Source of the DNA: Luteimonas padinae
Lineage (GTDB): Bacteria > Pseudomonadota > Gammaproteobacteria > Xanthomonadales > Xanthomonadaceae
Direction: 5' to 3'
Assembly: GCF_014652935.1 (NCBI RefSeq)
Contig: NZ_BMZT01000004.1
Span: 1-64,000 of the forward strand
DNA: 64,000 nt
Made by a program: the position numbers and the translations under genes. Positions within the stretch are counted from its first letter, which is position 1. Every line of letters begins with the position of its first letter. Of the stretch, positions 48,172-55,910 are shown in pieces. Under the pieces are notes generated by a model. The model saw only the letters and a list, made by a program, of their open reading frames with translations, did no database searches and was not told where the DNA came from.

Positions 48172-49718
48172 GCCAGCTTCCTATCCTGCCGATCCTGCTC
48201 CCGCTGCTCGGCGGCGCGCTGTCGCTGTTCGTCGAGCACCGCCGCATCGGCACCGTGGTCCAGCGCTCCGTGGCCTGGATCTTCATGCTGGCGACGCTGC
48301 TGGCCTCGGTGCTGCTGGTCGCGCGTGCGGACCAGGGTTCGATCCTGGTCTACCTGCTGGGCGACTGGCCCGCGCGCATCGGCATCGCGCTGATGGCCGA
48401 CCGGCTGTCGGCGCTGATGGTGCTGGCCACCTCGCTGCTGGGCGCGGCCTGCCTGCTGCACGCCTGCTCCGGCTGGGACCGGCGCGCGCCGCATTTCCAC
48501 GCCCTGTTCCAGCTGCAGCTGATGGGCCTCAACGGCGCCTTCCTCACCGGCGACATCTTCAACCTGTTCGTGTTCTTCGAGGTGATGCTGATCGCCTCCT
48601 ACGGCCTGCTGCTGTCGGGCGGGCGCGGCGTGCGCATGAGCGCGGGCCTGCACTACGTCGCCTTCAACATCGCCGCATCGACCCTGTTCCTGATCGCGCT
48701 GGGCCTGGTCTACGGCGTGTTCGGCACCCTCAACATGGCCGAACTGGCCGCGCGCGTGGCCACCGTGCCGGCCGGCAGCCTGCCGCTGGCCAAGGCCACG
48801 ATCGGCCTGCTGCTGGTGGTGTTCTGCGCCAAGGCGGCGCTGCTGCCGCTGTACCTGTGGCTGCCCGAGGCCTACACGCGCGCGCCGGCCGCGGTGGCGG
48901 CGCTGTTCGCGATCATGACCAAGGTCGGCATCTACGCCGTGCTCCGCGTCAGCTCGCTGATGCTGGGCGACGACGCCGGGGCGATGGCGGGATATGGCTG
49001 GGACTGGATGCTGCCGGCCGCCGTGGGCGGGCTGGCCCTGGCGACGCTGGGCGTGCTCGCGGCCTCGCGGCTGCGCGTGCTGGTTGCCTACGTGGTGCTG
49101 GTGTCGGCGACGACGCTGTTCATCGCCTTCGGGCTGCGCTCGGCCGGCACGATCGCCGCGGGCCTGTACTACCTCGTGCACAGCAGCTTCGTCGCGGCGG
49201 CGCTGTTCCTGGTCGCCGACCTCGTGCGCCGCGGCCGCGGCGACGCCGGCGACGCGCTGCGCGCGTTCGCGCCGGCGCCGGGCGTGCGGGTGGTGGCCGG
49301 GGTGATGTTCCTCATCGGCGCGGTGTCGGTGGCGGGCCTGCCGCCGCTGTCGGGCTTCGTCGGCAAGACCCTGCTGCTGCAGGCGGTCCCCGAGCCCGAC
49401 ATCCAGTGGGCCTGGCCGGCGATCCTCGGCAGCAGCATGCTGGTGATCGTGGGCCTGACCCGCGCCGGCACGCGCATCTTCTGGAAGCCGGCGCCGTTGC
49501 GGCCCTCGCCGGCCGGTGATGGGCCACGCAATGCGCGCGGCCGCCTGCGGCTGCCGGAGACCATCGCCACCATGCTGCTGCTGTCCTATGGCGTGGCGAT
49601 GGCGGTGGCGCCCGGGCCGGTGACGGCCTACGCCCGCGCCACCGCCGAACAGCTGCTCGCGCCGGCGACCTACGTCGACCAGGTGCGCGCGGCGCTGCCC
49701 GCGAGGAGGCTGCCGTGA
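48168..49718 (+). CDS. mrpD: Na+/H+ antiporter subunit D
   Basis: A 516-residue NuoM/N-like proton channel with about 14 helices. GLNGAFLTGDIFNLFVFFEVMLIASYGLLL and LLPLYLWLPEAYTRAPAAVAALFAIMTKVGIYA (segments LFVFFEVMLIASYG and LYLWLPEAYTRAPAA) carry the conserved Glu and Lys/Pro helix features. It overlaps mrpC by four bases. The other mrp genes, rather than nuo genes, make this the antiporter paralogue. Confidence 0.95.
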   Translation: MSQLPILPILLPLLGGALSLFVEHRRIGTVVQRSVAWIFMLATLLASVLLVARADQGSILVYLLGDWPARIGIALMADRLSALMVLATSLLGAACLLHACSGWDRRAPHFHALFQLQLMGLNGAFLTGDIFNLFVFFEVMLIASYGLLLSGGRGVRMSAGLHYVAFNIAASTLFLIALGLVYGVFGTLNMAELAARVATVPAGSLPLAKATIGLLLVVFCAKAALLPLYLWLPEAYTRAPAAVAALFAIMTKVGIYAVLRVSSLMLGDDAGAMAGYGWDWMLPAAVGGLALATLGVLAASRLRVLVAYVVLVSATTLFIAFGLRSAGTIAAGLYYLVHSSFVAAALFLVADLVRRGRGDAGDALRAFAPAPGVRVVAGVMFLIGAVSVAGLPPLSGFVGKTLLLQAVPEPDIQWAWPAILGSSMLVIVGLTRAGTRIFWKPAPLRPSPAGDGPRNARGRLRLPETIATMLLLSYGVAMAVAPGPVTAYARATAEQLLAPATYVDQVRAALPARRLP

Positions 49719-50203
49719 GCCGCCGCTTCCTGCCCTCGCTGCCGCTGACGCTGGCGATCATCATCTTCTGGCTGCTGCTGGTGTCCGAGATAAATGCCGC
49801 CCAGTTCACCCTGGCGCTGGCGCTCGGGCTGGTGATCCCGCTGTATGCCGCGCGCATCGACCGCGAGTTCGCGCGCATCGGCACCCTCAGGCCGCTGCCG
49901 AAGCTGCTGGTGGTCCTGGTCTGGGACATCGTGATGTCCAACATCCGGGTCGCGCGGCAGGTGCTGGGGCGCGAGTCGCGGATCCACTCCGGCTTCATCT
50001 GGTACCCGCTGGAGATCGGCAACATCCACGGCATCACCGCCCTGGCCTGCTGCATCACCCTGACGCCCGGCACGGTGACCGCCGCGCTGTCCGACGACCG
50101 CCGCTACCTGCTGGTGCACGTGCTCGACCTCGCCGACGAGGCCCAGCTGGTGGCCGACATCAAGCGCCGCTACGAGCGCCCGCTGATGGAGATCTTCCCG
50201 TGA
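49715..50203 (+). CDS. mrpE: Na+/H+ antiporter subunit E
   Basis: A 162-residue protein with two N-terminal helices and a cytoplasmic domain. The end ITLTPGTVTAALSDDRRYLLVHVLD is the MrpE signature (quoted: ITLTPGTVTAALS). It starts with GTG overlapping the mrpD stop. Confidence 0.95.
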   Translation: MSRRFLPSLPLTLAIIIFWLLLVSEINAAQFTLALALGLVIPLYAARIDREFARIGTLRPLPKLLVVLVWDIVMSNIRVARQVLGRESRIHSGFIWYPLEIGNIHGITALACCITLTPGTVTAALSDDRRYLLVHVLDLADEAQLVADIKRRYERPLMEIFP

Positions 50204-50514
50204 ACACCCCCGAACTCGCCGGCCTGCAGCTGTTCGGCCACGGCCTGATCGACCTCGCCATCGGCGTCTCGATGTACGTGGTCGGCACCGCCATGCTGCT
50301 GGCGCTGTGGCGCCTGCTGCGCGGCCCGACCGTGCCCGACCGCATCCTCGCGCTGGACACGCTCAACGTCACCGCGATCGCCGAGCTGATGCTGCTGGGC
50401 ATGCACCTGAAGAGCGCGGTCTACTTCGAGGCCGCGCTGGTCATCGCCATGCTCGGCTTCGTCAGCACCGTGGTGCTGAGCAAGTACGTGATCCGGAGGG
50501 ACATCGTCGAATGA
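50200..50514 (+). CDS. mrpF: Na+/H+ antiporter subunit F
   Basis: A 104-residue protein with three helices. LLRGPTVPDRILALDTLNV is the MrpF signature after helix 1. GTG start overlapping the mrpE stop. Confidence 0.95.
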   Translation: MNTPELAGLQLFGHGLIDLAIGVSMYVVGTAMLLALWRLLRGPTVPDRILALDTLNVTAIAELMLLGMHLKSAVYFEAALVIAMLGFVSTVVLSKYVIRRDIVE

Positions 50515-50888
50515 ACGTGTTCTGGGAACTGCTGCTGGTCGTGCTGCTGCTGGTGGGCAGCTTCTTCATCCTGATGGGCGGCATCGGCCTGGTGAAGCTG
50601 TCGGAGTTCTTCCGCCGCCTGCACGCCCCGACCAAGGCCAGCACGCTGGGCGTGGGCTGCGTGCTCGTCGCCTCGGTCGGCTACCACCTGTTCATGGACA
50701 GCGACCCGCAGCCGCGCGAGCTGCTGATCGTCGCGTTCCTGCTGATCACCGCACCGATCAGCGCGCACCTGATGTCGAAGGCCGCGCTGTCGCTGCGCAT
50801 GGACGAGTGGCCGCAGCTGCCCGGCAAGTCCGACGAGGACACCCATGTGCCGCCGCGTCCCGACGGCGGCGACGACGACGGCTACTGA
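50511..50888 (+). CDS. mrpG: Na+/H+ antiporter subunit G
   Basis: A 125-residue protein with three helices. GGIGLVKLSEFFRRLHAPTKASTLG is the MrpG signature (quoted: FFRRLHAPTKASTLG). The acidic tail after residue 100 is outside the usual family. Its ATG overlaps the mrpF stop; it is the last gene of the operon, followed by a hairpin shared with the convergent CaCA gene. Confidence 0.95.
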   Translation: MNVFWELLLVVLLLVGSFFILMGGIGLVKLSEFFRRLHAPTKASTLGVGCVLVASVGYHLFMDSDPQPRELLIVAFLLITAPISAHLMSKAALSLRMDEWPQLPGKSDEDTHVPPRPDGGDDDGY

Positions 50889-50914
50889 GCGCGCGCCCGA
50901 CCCGGCGCGCTCAG
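50885..50914. terminator. bidirectional hairpin between mrpG and the CaCA gene
   Basis: A perfect 10-bp inverted repeat (CTGAGCGCGC and its complement) around a 10-base loop. It contains the stop codons of both convergent genes. There is no T-tract, so it could be a transcription barrier or RNA-end stabiliser rather than a classic terminator. Confidence 0.55.
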
Positions 50915-51864
50915 CCCAGCAGGGCGAACTCCAGCACCACCCAGGCGGCGAAGGCCGCCAGCAGCAGCCCGCCCTCGCCGCGGCTGAGCGTGGTGCTGCC
51001 GCGCAGCAGCGGCACCAGCAGCAGCGCGAACAGGAAGGCCACCGGCAGCTCCAGCCGCACGAACGAGGCCGGCACCGGCACCGTGCCGCCGACCGCCGCC
51101 ATGCCGCCGAGCACCAGCAGCAGGTTGAAGACGCTCGAGCCGATGACGTGGCCGGCGACGATGTCGCCCTGGCCGCGACGCGCCGCGACCACCGCCGCCG
51201 CGGCCTCCGGCAGCGCGGTGCCGATCGCCACCAGCACCAGGCCCGCCACCAGCGAATCCATGCCCAGGGCCTGGCCGATCACCGGCACCTGCGCGACGAC
51301 CCAGCCGGCGCCGAACCAGAGCAGCACCGCGGCCACGGCCACGCGCACCAGGTTGAGGCCGAGCCGGCCGCGGGTGGCGGTGAAGGCGTCGACTTCTTCG
51401 CGCACCTCGGGCGATTCGTCGTCCGCGCGCATGGCGGTGAACGCGACCACGCCCGCGAAGGCCAGCAGCATGGCCAGGCCCTCGATGCGCGACAGCCCGC
51501 CGTCGAGCGACAGCAGCACCACGCCCAGCGTCGCCAGCAGCAGCACCGCCAGCAGGGGCGAGAGCGCGCGCCAGCGCAGCACCAGCGGCGCCGCCAGCGC
51601 CGCCAGGCCCAGGGTCAGGCCGATGTTGGCGATGTTGCTGCCGACGGCGTTGCCCAGCGCCAGCGCGCGGTCGCCCGAGGCCACGGCGCGCGCGTTGACC
51701 GCCAGCTCCGGCAGCGACGTCGCGACCGCCACCAGGCACAGGCCGATGGCGAACCGCGGAATGCGCAGCCCCTGCGCCAGCCCGGCGGCGCCCTTGACCA
51801 GTGAATCGCCGCCGAGCGCCAGGAACAGCAGGCCCAGCAGGGTGAACGCGATCGCTTCGGACAT
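50911..51864 (-). CDS. calcium/sodium antiporter (CaCA family, YrbG-like)
   Basis: A 317-residue inner membrane exchanger with ten helices in two inverted repeats. The alpha motifs are ATSLPELAVNARAVASGDRALALGNAVGSN (first; quoted as ATSLPELAVNARA and GNAVGSNIANIGL) and GTALPEAAAAVVAARRGQGDIVAGHVIGSSVFN (second; quoted as GTALPEAAAAVVA and GHVIGSSVFN). Glu in each SLPE/ALPE is the ion-binding residue. Ca2+/Na+ or Ca2+/H+ exchange is inferred from the family. It is convergent with the mrp operon. Confidence 0.94.
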   Translation of the reverse strand: MSEAIAFTLLGLLFLALGGDSLVKGAAGLAQGLRIPRFAIGLCLVAVATSLPELAVNARAVASGDRALALGNAVGSNIANIGLTLGLAALAAPLVLRWRALSPLLAVLLLATLGVVLLSLDGGLSRIEGLAMLLAFAGVVAFTAMRADDESPEVREEVDAFTATRGRLGLNLVRVAVAAVLLWFGAGWVVAQVPVIGQALGMDSLVAGLVLVAIGTALPEAAAAVVAARRGQGDIVAGHVIGSSVFNLLLVLGGMAAVGGTVPVPASFVRLELPVAFLFALLLVPLLRGSTTLSRGEGGLLLAAFAAWVVLEFALLG

Positions 51865-51923
51865 CTGCCTTCCCCTTCAGTCCGGTGGAAACGGTCAGCA
51901 CGCGCCAGCGCGGGAAGCCGGGC

Positions 51924-52550
51924 TCAGCTGCAGCCTTCGACGTATCCGACCTGCGGTGCAAGACCGACGCGCCAGCTGGTCACGCGGCCGGCGGCATCGA
52001 GCTCGAAGATCAGCTGCGAGGGCAGCGCGCCGCCGTCCTCCGGGCTCATCAGCACCTGGCCGCCCTCGACGTACTTGTGCGGCATCGCCGTCAGGCGCTT
52101 GCCGTAAAGGCCTTCCAGCGCCGCCTGGTCCATGCCCACGCGCCCGCCGCCGGGCGCGGTGATCTCGGTGGACTCCACGCTGTAGCGGACGAACAGGTCG
52201 TTCTCGAACATGAAGGCCAGCTGCGCCGGCGTGGACTGGCCGGCGGGCGACAGGTGGTAGCAGGCCTGCGGATCGTCGACGGCCCCGGCCGGCTCGAGCG
52301 GATTGCCGCTCCAGTCCGCGCGCGCCTCCTCGGCCGACATGCCGAAGTCGAGCGCGCCGTACCCGTCCATGCGCGAATCGCCCGATGCCGGGATCGCCGC
52401 CGCGGCGCCCGGGGGTTCGGTGCCCGGCTCGATCGCCTCGATGGCGTCGGCGGCCGCCTCGACACCCGCGTCGGCGGTGCGCTCGGCGTTGCAGGCGGCA
52501 AGCGCCGCGACCAGGGCGAGTGATGCGAAGGCGGGACGGATCGGGCGCAT
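51924..52550 (-). CDS. hypothetical lipoprotein
   Basis: A 208-residue protein with a signal to LAAC (Cys20 lipidated). A low-complexity Ala/Glu/Pro spacer follows (21-58), then a globular part with GALDFGMSAEEARADWSG, ACYHLSPAG, LAFMFENDLFVRYSVES and VEGGQVLMSPEDGG. The MDGYGxLDFGMS...W opening recurs in a family of small proteobacterial lipoproteins without a known role. Cys97 and the C-terminal Cys could form a disulfide. It is separated from hmgA by 85 bases. Confidence 0.78.
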   Translation of the reverse strand: MRPIRPAFASLALVAALAACNAERTADAGVEAAADAIEAIEPGTEPPGAAAAIPASGDSRMDGYGALDFGMSAEEARADWSGNPLEPAGAVDDPQACYHLSPAGQSTPAQLAFMFENDLFVRYSVESTEITAPGGGRVGMDQAALEGLYGKRLTAMPHKYVEGGQVLMSPEDGGALPSQLIFELDAAGRVTSWRVGLAPQVGYVEGCS

Positions 52551-52635
52551 GCGTGGGCTTCCGGAGGATGGACGGCCAAGGCTACGACAAAACCCCGCGC
52601 ACGCGGCGTGGAGGCCGCGATCGCGCGCCGCGTCG

Positions 52636-53928
52636 TCAGCCGGCGCGGAAGTGCCGCTGCAGCCCCGCCCAGCAGGCCTGGTACTGCCGCTGCCGGTGCG
52701 CGGCGTCGAGCGCCTGGCGCGTGGGCCGGATGACGCCGCGGGTTTCGAACATGAAGGCCATGGTGTCGGCGATGACGTCGGGCTTCGACAGGTCGGCGTT
52801 CGACGCCTTCTCGAAGGTCGCCGCGTCCGGCCCGTGCCCGGTCATGCAGTTGTGCAGGCTGCAGCCGCCGGGCGCGAAGCCCTCGGCCTTGGCGTCGTAG
52901 GCGCCGTGCACCAGGCCCATGAATTCGCTGGCGATGTTGCGGTGGAACCACGGCGGCCGGAACGTGTCCTGCGCCACCAGCCAGCGCGGCGGGAAGATCG
53001 CGAAGTCCATGTTGCTGGTGCCCGGCGTGTCGCTGGGCGAATGCAGCACCAGGAAGATCGAGGGATCCGGATGGTCGAAGCTGATCGAGCCGATGGCGTT
53101 GAAGCGGCGCAGGTCGTACTTGTACGGCGCGTAGTTGCCGTGCCAGGCGACCACGTCCAGCGGCGAATGGCCGATGTCCGCCCGCCACAGGTGGCCCTGG
53201 AACTTGGCGATCAGCTCGAAGTCGCCATCGAGGTCCTCGTAGGCCGCGACCGGGGTGAGGAAGTCGCGCGGATTGGCCAGGCCGTTCGAACCGATCGGCC
53301 CGAGGTCGGGCAGGCGCAGCAGCGCACCGTGGTTCTCGCAGACGTAGCCGCGGGCGGCGCCGTCGGGCAGTTCGACCCGGAAACGCACGCCGCGCGGAAT
53401 GACCGCGATCTCCTGCGGCTCCACGTCGATGGCGCCCAGCTCGGTTGCGATGCGCAGCCGGCCCTGCTGCGGCACGATCAGCAGCTCGCCGTCGGCGCTG
53501 TAGAAGTAGCGCCCCCGCATCGGCGCATTGGCCGCGTACATGTGGATGCCCACGCCGGTGCCGGCCGCGGAGCCGCCGTTTCCGGCCATGGTGAACAGGC
53601 CATCGACGAAGTCGACCCGCGCACCTTCAGCCGGCATCGGGAGCGGATCCCAACGCAGCTGGTCCGGCGTCACCGGCCCGTGGCCGAAGTCCTCGTGGAA
53701 GCGCGGCTGCGCGAAGGGCTCGAAGCCGCCGTGCATCGCCGCCGGCCGGATCCGGTACAGCCAGCTGCGCCGGTTGGCATGCCGCGGCGCCGTGAACGCC
53801 GTGCCGGTGAGCTGCTCGGCGTAGAGCCCGTGCGCCACCTTCTGCGGCGAATTCCGCCCCACCGGCAGCGTCCCGGCCACCGCCTCGGTGGCGAACTCGT
53901 TTCCAAACCCCGACATGTACTCGGCCAC
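52636..53928 (-). CDS. hmgA: homogentisate 1,2-dioxygenase
   Basis: Opens the ring of homogentisate in tyrosine/phenylalanine breakdown. It has 430 residues starting at GTG ([16 protein letters not shown]), with a GGAGAG ribosome site; the in-frame ATG 14 codons upstream is less well placed and lies closer to a repeat. Iron ligands His329 and Glu335 ([14 protein letters not shown]) and His365 (CMTGHGPD) show the spacing of the human enzyme (335, 341, 371). The gene follows hppD on the same strand, so both are likely one transcript, now with an inverted repeat between them. Confidence 0.96.
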   Translation of the reverse strand: MAEYMSGFGNEFATEAVAGTLPVGRNSPQKVAHGLYAEQLTGTAFTAPRHANRRSWLYRIRPAAMHGGFEPFAQPRFHEDFGHGPVTPDQLRWDPLPMPAEGARVDFVDGLFTMAGNGGSAAGTGVGIHMYAANAPMRGRYFYSADGELLIVPQQGRLRIATELGAIDVEPQEIAVIPRGVRFRVELPDGAARGYVCENHGALLRLPDLGPIGSNGLANPRDFLTPVAAYEDLDGDFELIAKFQGHLWRADIGHSPLDVVAWHGNYAPYKYDLRRFNAIGSISFDHPDPSIFLVLHSPSDTPGTSNMDFAIFPPRWLVAQDTFRPPWFHRNIASEFMGLVHGAYDAKAEGFAPGGCSLHNCMTGHGPDAATFEKASNADLSKPDVIADTMAFMFETRGVIRPTRQALDAAHRQRQYQACWAGLQRHFRAG

Positions 53929-53963
53929 GGCTCTCTCCCGGAACGGCTTGAACAGCATTTTTG

Positions 53964-54229
53964 CCACGGATGACGCGGATGGACGCGGATTTGCACGGAT
54001 AGAGCAAAAGCTCTTTTCAGCCACGGATTTGCGCGGATTACGCGGATCTGGCCGAGGCAAGGTTGCTGCCGGAAGCCAGCCTGAAAAGAGCAAGTGCAGG
54101 GCGTGGTGCTGGTGCTGGCCCAGGTCGGATCCGCGTAATCCGCGCAAATCCGTGGCCAAAAGCCTTTCCGCTTTTTCTGCCCTTCCCGCTCTATCCGCGA
54201 AAATCCGCGTCCATCCGCGTCATCCGTGG
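53964..54229. repeat. nested inverted repeat element between hppD and hmgA
   Basis: The gap holds two nested inverted pairs. The outer arms are 53964-54005 and 54188-54229 (42 bases, two mismatches); the inner arms are 54021-54048 and 54128-54155 (28 bases, perfect). Both are built from the same short unit, ACGCGGAT or close, which also occurs as direct repeats within each arm. The core (54049-54127) contains a short sequence unrelated to the arms. It is markedly lower in GC than the flanks. It looks like a MITE or RAYT-type element, or an RNA structure; no transposase ORF is present. Confidence 0.85.
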
Positions 54230-54246
54230 TAAAGCGAAGCGCGCTT

Positions 54247-55350
54247 TTAAAGCACTCCCCGCTGCATCTGGTCACGCTCGATCGACTCGAACAGGGCCTG
54301 GAAGTTGCCCTCGCCGAAGCCTTCGTTGCCCTTGCGCTGGATGATCTCGAAGAAGATCGGGCCAAACGCGTTCTTGCCGAAGATCTGCAGCAGCTTGCGC
54401 TGCTTGGTCTCCGGGTCGGCGTCGATCAGGATCGCGTTCTTCCGCAGGCGCTCGACGTCCTCGCCGTGGTCGGGCACGCGCTGGTCGATCACGTCGAAGT
54501 AGGTGTCCGGGGTGTCGAGGAAGTCGATGCCGGCCTCGCGCATCTTCTCGATCGACTCGTAGATGTCGTCGGTGAACAGCGCGATGTGCTGGATGCCCTC
54601 GCCCTTGTAGTCGCGCAGGTACTCGTTGATCTGGCTCTTCTCGTCGGACGACTCGTTGAGCGGGATGCGCACCACGCCGTCGGGCGCGGTCATCGCCTTC
54701 GACAGCAGGCCGGTCTTCGCGCCCTTGATGTCGAAGTAGCGGATCTCGCGGAAGTTGAACAGCGTCTCGTAGTAGTCCGACCACTTCTGCATATTCCCGA
54801 GGAACAGGTTGTGCGTCAGGTGGTCGATGAAGGTCAGGCCGAAACCGCGCGGGTGCTGGTCGACGCCGGGCAGCGGCTCGTAGTCGGCGTAGACGTCCTG
54901 GCTCGAATCGTCGATCAGGTACAGCATGCAGTCGCCGATGCCCTTGATGACCGGGAAATCGACGGCGCGGGTGTCGGCCTTGTGCTCCATCTTCTCGCCG
55001 CCCTTGGCAAGCACGTGCTCCAGCACCTCGGACGGCGCTTTCCTGAAGCGGATCGCGAAGCCGCAGGCCGAGGGGCCATGCTTGGCCGCGAAGTCGGACG
55101 CGAAGGAGTCCGGCTCCTCGTTGAGCAGGAAGTTGATCGTGCCCTGGCGGAACAGGGTGACGGCACGCGCGCGATGCTTCGCCACGGCGGTGAAGCCGAG
55201 CTTCTCGAGGTAGTCGCGCATGCGCGCGCCTTCACCGGCCGGGGCGGCGAACTCGACGAACTCGAAGCCGTTGATGCCCATCGGGTTCTCGAACGTGGTG
55301 ACCTGCATGCCGAGGTTCGGCTGGGTGCTGGCCTGGGTCTGGGCGCTCAT
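54247..55350 (-). CDS. hppD: 4-hydroxyphenylpyruvate dioxygenase
   Basis: Converts 4-hydroxyphenylpyruvate to homogentisate. It has 367 residues with two vicinal-oxygen-chelate halves; iron ligands are His177 (FIDHLTHNLF), His255 (GIQHIALFT) and Glu335 (IFFEIIQRKG). The start MSAQTQASTQPNLGMQV gives usual length. It lies directly upstream of hmgA, and its product is the HmgA substrate. It is divergent from the MarR gene, which probably regulates it. Confidence 0.97.
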   Translation of the reverse strand: MSAQTQASTQPNLGMQVTTFENPMGINGFEFVEFAAPAGEGARMRDYLEKLGFTAVAKHRARAVTLFRQGTINFLLNEEPDSFASDFAAKHGPSACGFAIRFRKAPSEVLEHVLAKGGEKMEHKADTRAVDFPVIKGIGDCMLYLIDDSSQDVYADYEPLPGVDQHPRGFGLTFIDHLTHNLFLGNMQKWSDYYETLFNFREIRYFDIKGAKTGLLSKAMTAPDGVVRIPLNESSDEKSQINEYLRDYKGEGIQHIALFTDDIYESIEKMREAGIDFLDTPDTYFDVIDQRVPDHGEDVERLRKNAILIDADPETKQRKLLQIFGKNAFGPIFFEIIQRKGNEGFGEGNFQALFESIERDQMQRGVL

Positions 55351-55385
55351 GGCGGCTCCTGGCAGTGGACGGGAGGGGCCGACTG

Positions 55386-55404
55386 TTATAGTTTCAGATG
55401 AAAC
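55386..55404. promoter_or_regulatory. promoter and probable MarR operator
   Basis: GTTTCAGATGAAAC (55391-55404) is an inverted repeat with 6-bp arms and a 2-base centre, overlapping a TATAGT -10 (55386-55391). It lies between hppD and marR, 35 bases upstream of hppD, where a MarR dimer would block hppD and its own gene. Confidence 0.65.
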
Positions 55405-55427
55405 CAGTTGCAAGGCGCGACGCAGCA

Positions 55428-55901
55428 ATGACCGCATCCCCTCCGCCCCCTGCCGACGACGACGGCGCCCCGATCCTCGATCTGGAGCGCTTCGTTCCCT
55501 ACCAGCTCAGCCTGCTGTCCAACGTGGTCAGCCAGGAGATCGCCGAGGCCTACGGCGAGCGCTTCGGGCTGGCGATCACCGAGTGGCGGATCCTCGCCGT
55601 GCTCGGCCGCTTCCCCGGCATGTCCGCGGCGGGCGTGGCCGAGCGCAGCGCGATGGACAAGGTGGCGGTCAGCCGCGCGGTGGCGCGCCTGCTGGAGCGC
55701 GGCCTGCTGCACCGCGAGACCCACGGCGACGACCGCCGGCGTTCGGTGCTCGAACTCAGCGAGGCCGGCCGCAAGGTCTATTCGGAGGTGGCACCGCTGG
55801 CGCTGTCGTACGAGCGCGAGCTGCTGGCGCCGCTCAGCGAGGAGGAGCGCCAGCTGTTCTCGCGCATGCTCGATCGCCTCGGGGAACGCTACGGGCTCTG
55901 A
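55428..55901 (+). CDS. MarR family transcriptional regulator
   Basis: A 157-residue winged-helix repressor. VPYQLSLLSNVVSQEIAEAYGERFGLAITEWRIL, AGVAERSAMDKVAVSRAVARLLERGL and DDRRRSVLELSEAGR give the helix, recognition helix and wing (shown in segments). Position and the palindrome suggest it controls hppD/hmgA in response to an aromatic compound. ATG 55428 is used; the in-frame ATG 10 codons upstream overlaps the operator. Confidence 0.93.
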   Translation: MTASPPPPADDDGAPILDLERFVPYQLSLLSNVVSQEIAEAYGERFGLAITEWRILAVLGRFPGMSAAGVAERSAMDKVAVSRAVARLLERGLLHRETHGDDRRRSVLELSEAGRKVYSEVAPLALSYERELLAPLSEEERQLFSRMLDRLGERYGL

Positions 55902-55910
55902 GCGCCACCC

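Noticed and set aside
48168..49718. NADH dehydrogenase subunit (NuoN/NuoM) reading of mrpD
   Set aside because: The neighbouring mrpC, E, F and G genes identify the antiporter; no nuo genes are present.
53964..54229. CRISPR array
   Set aside because: The repeated unit is short and inverted rather than a series of direct repeats with unique spacers of constant length.
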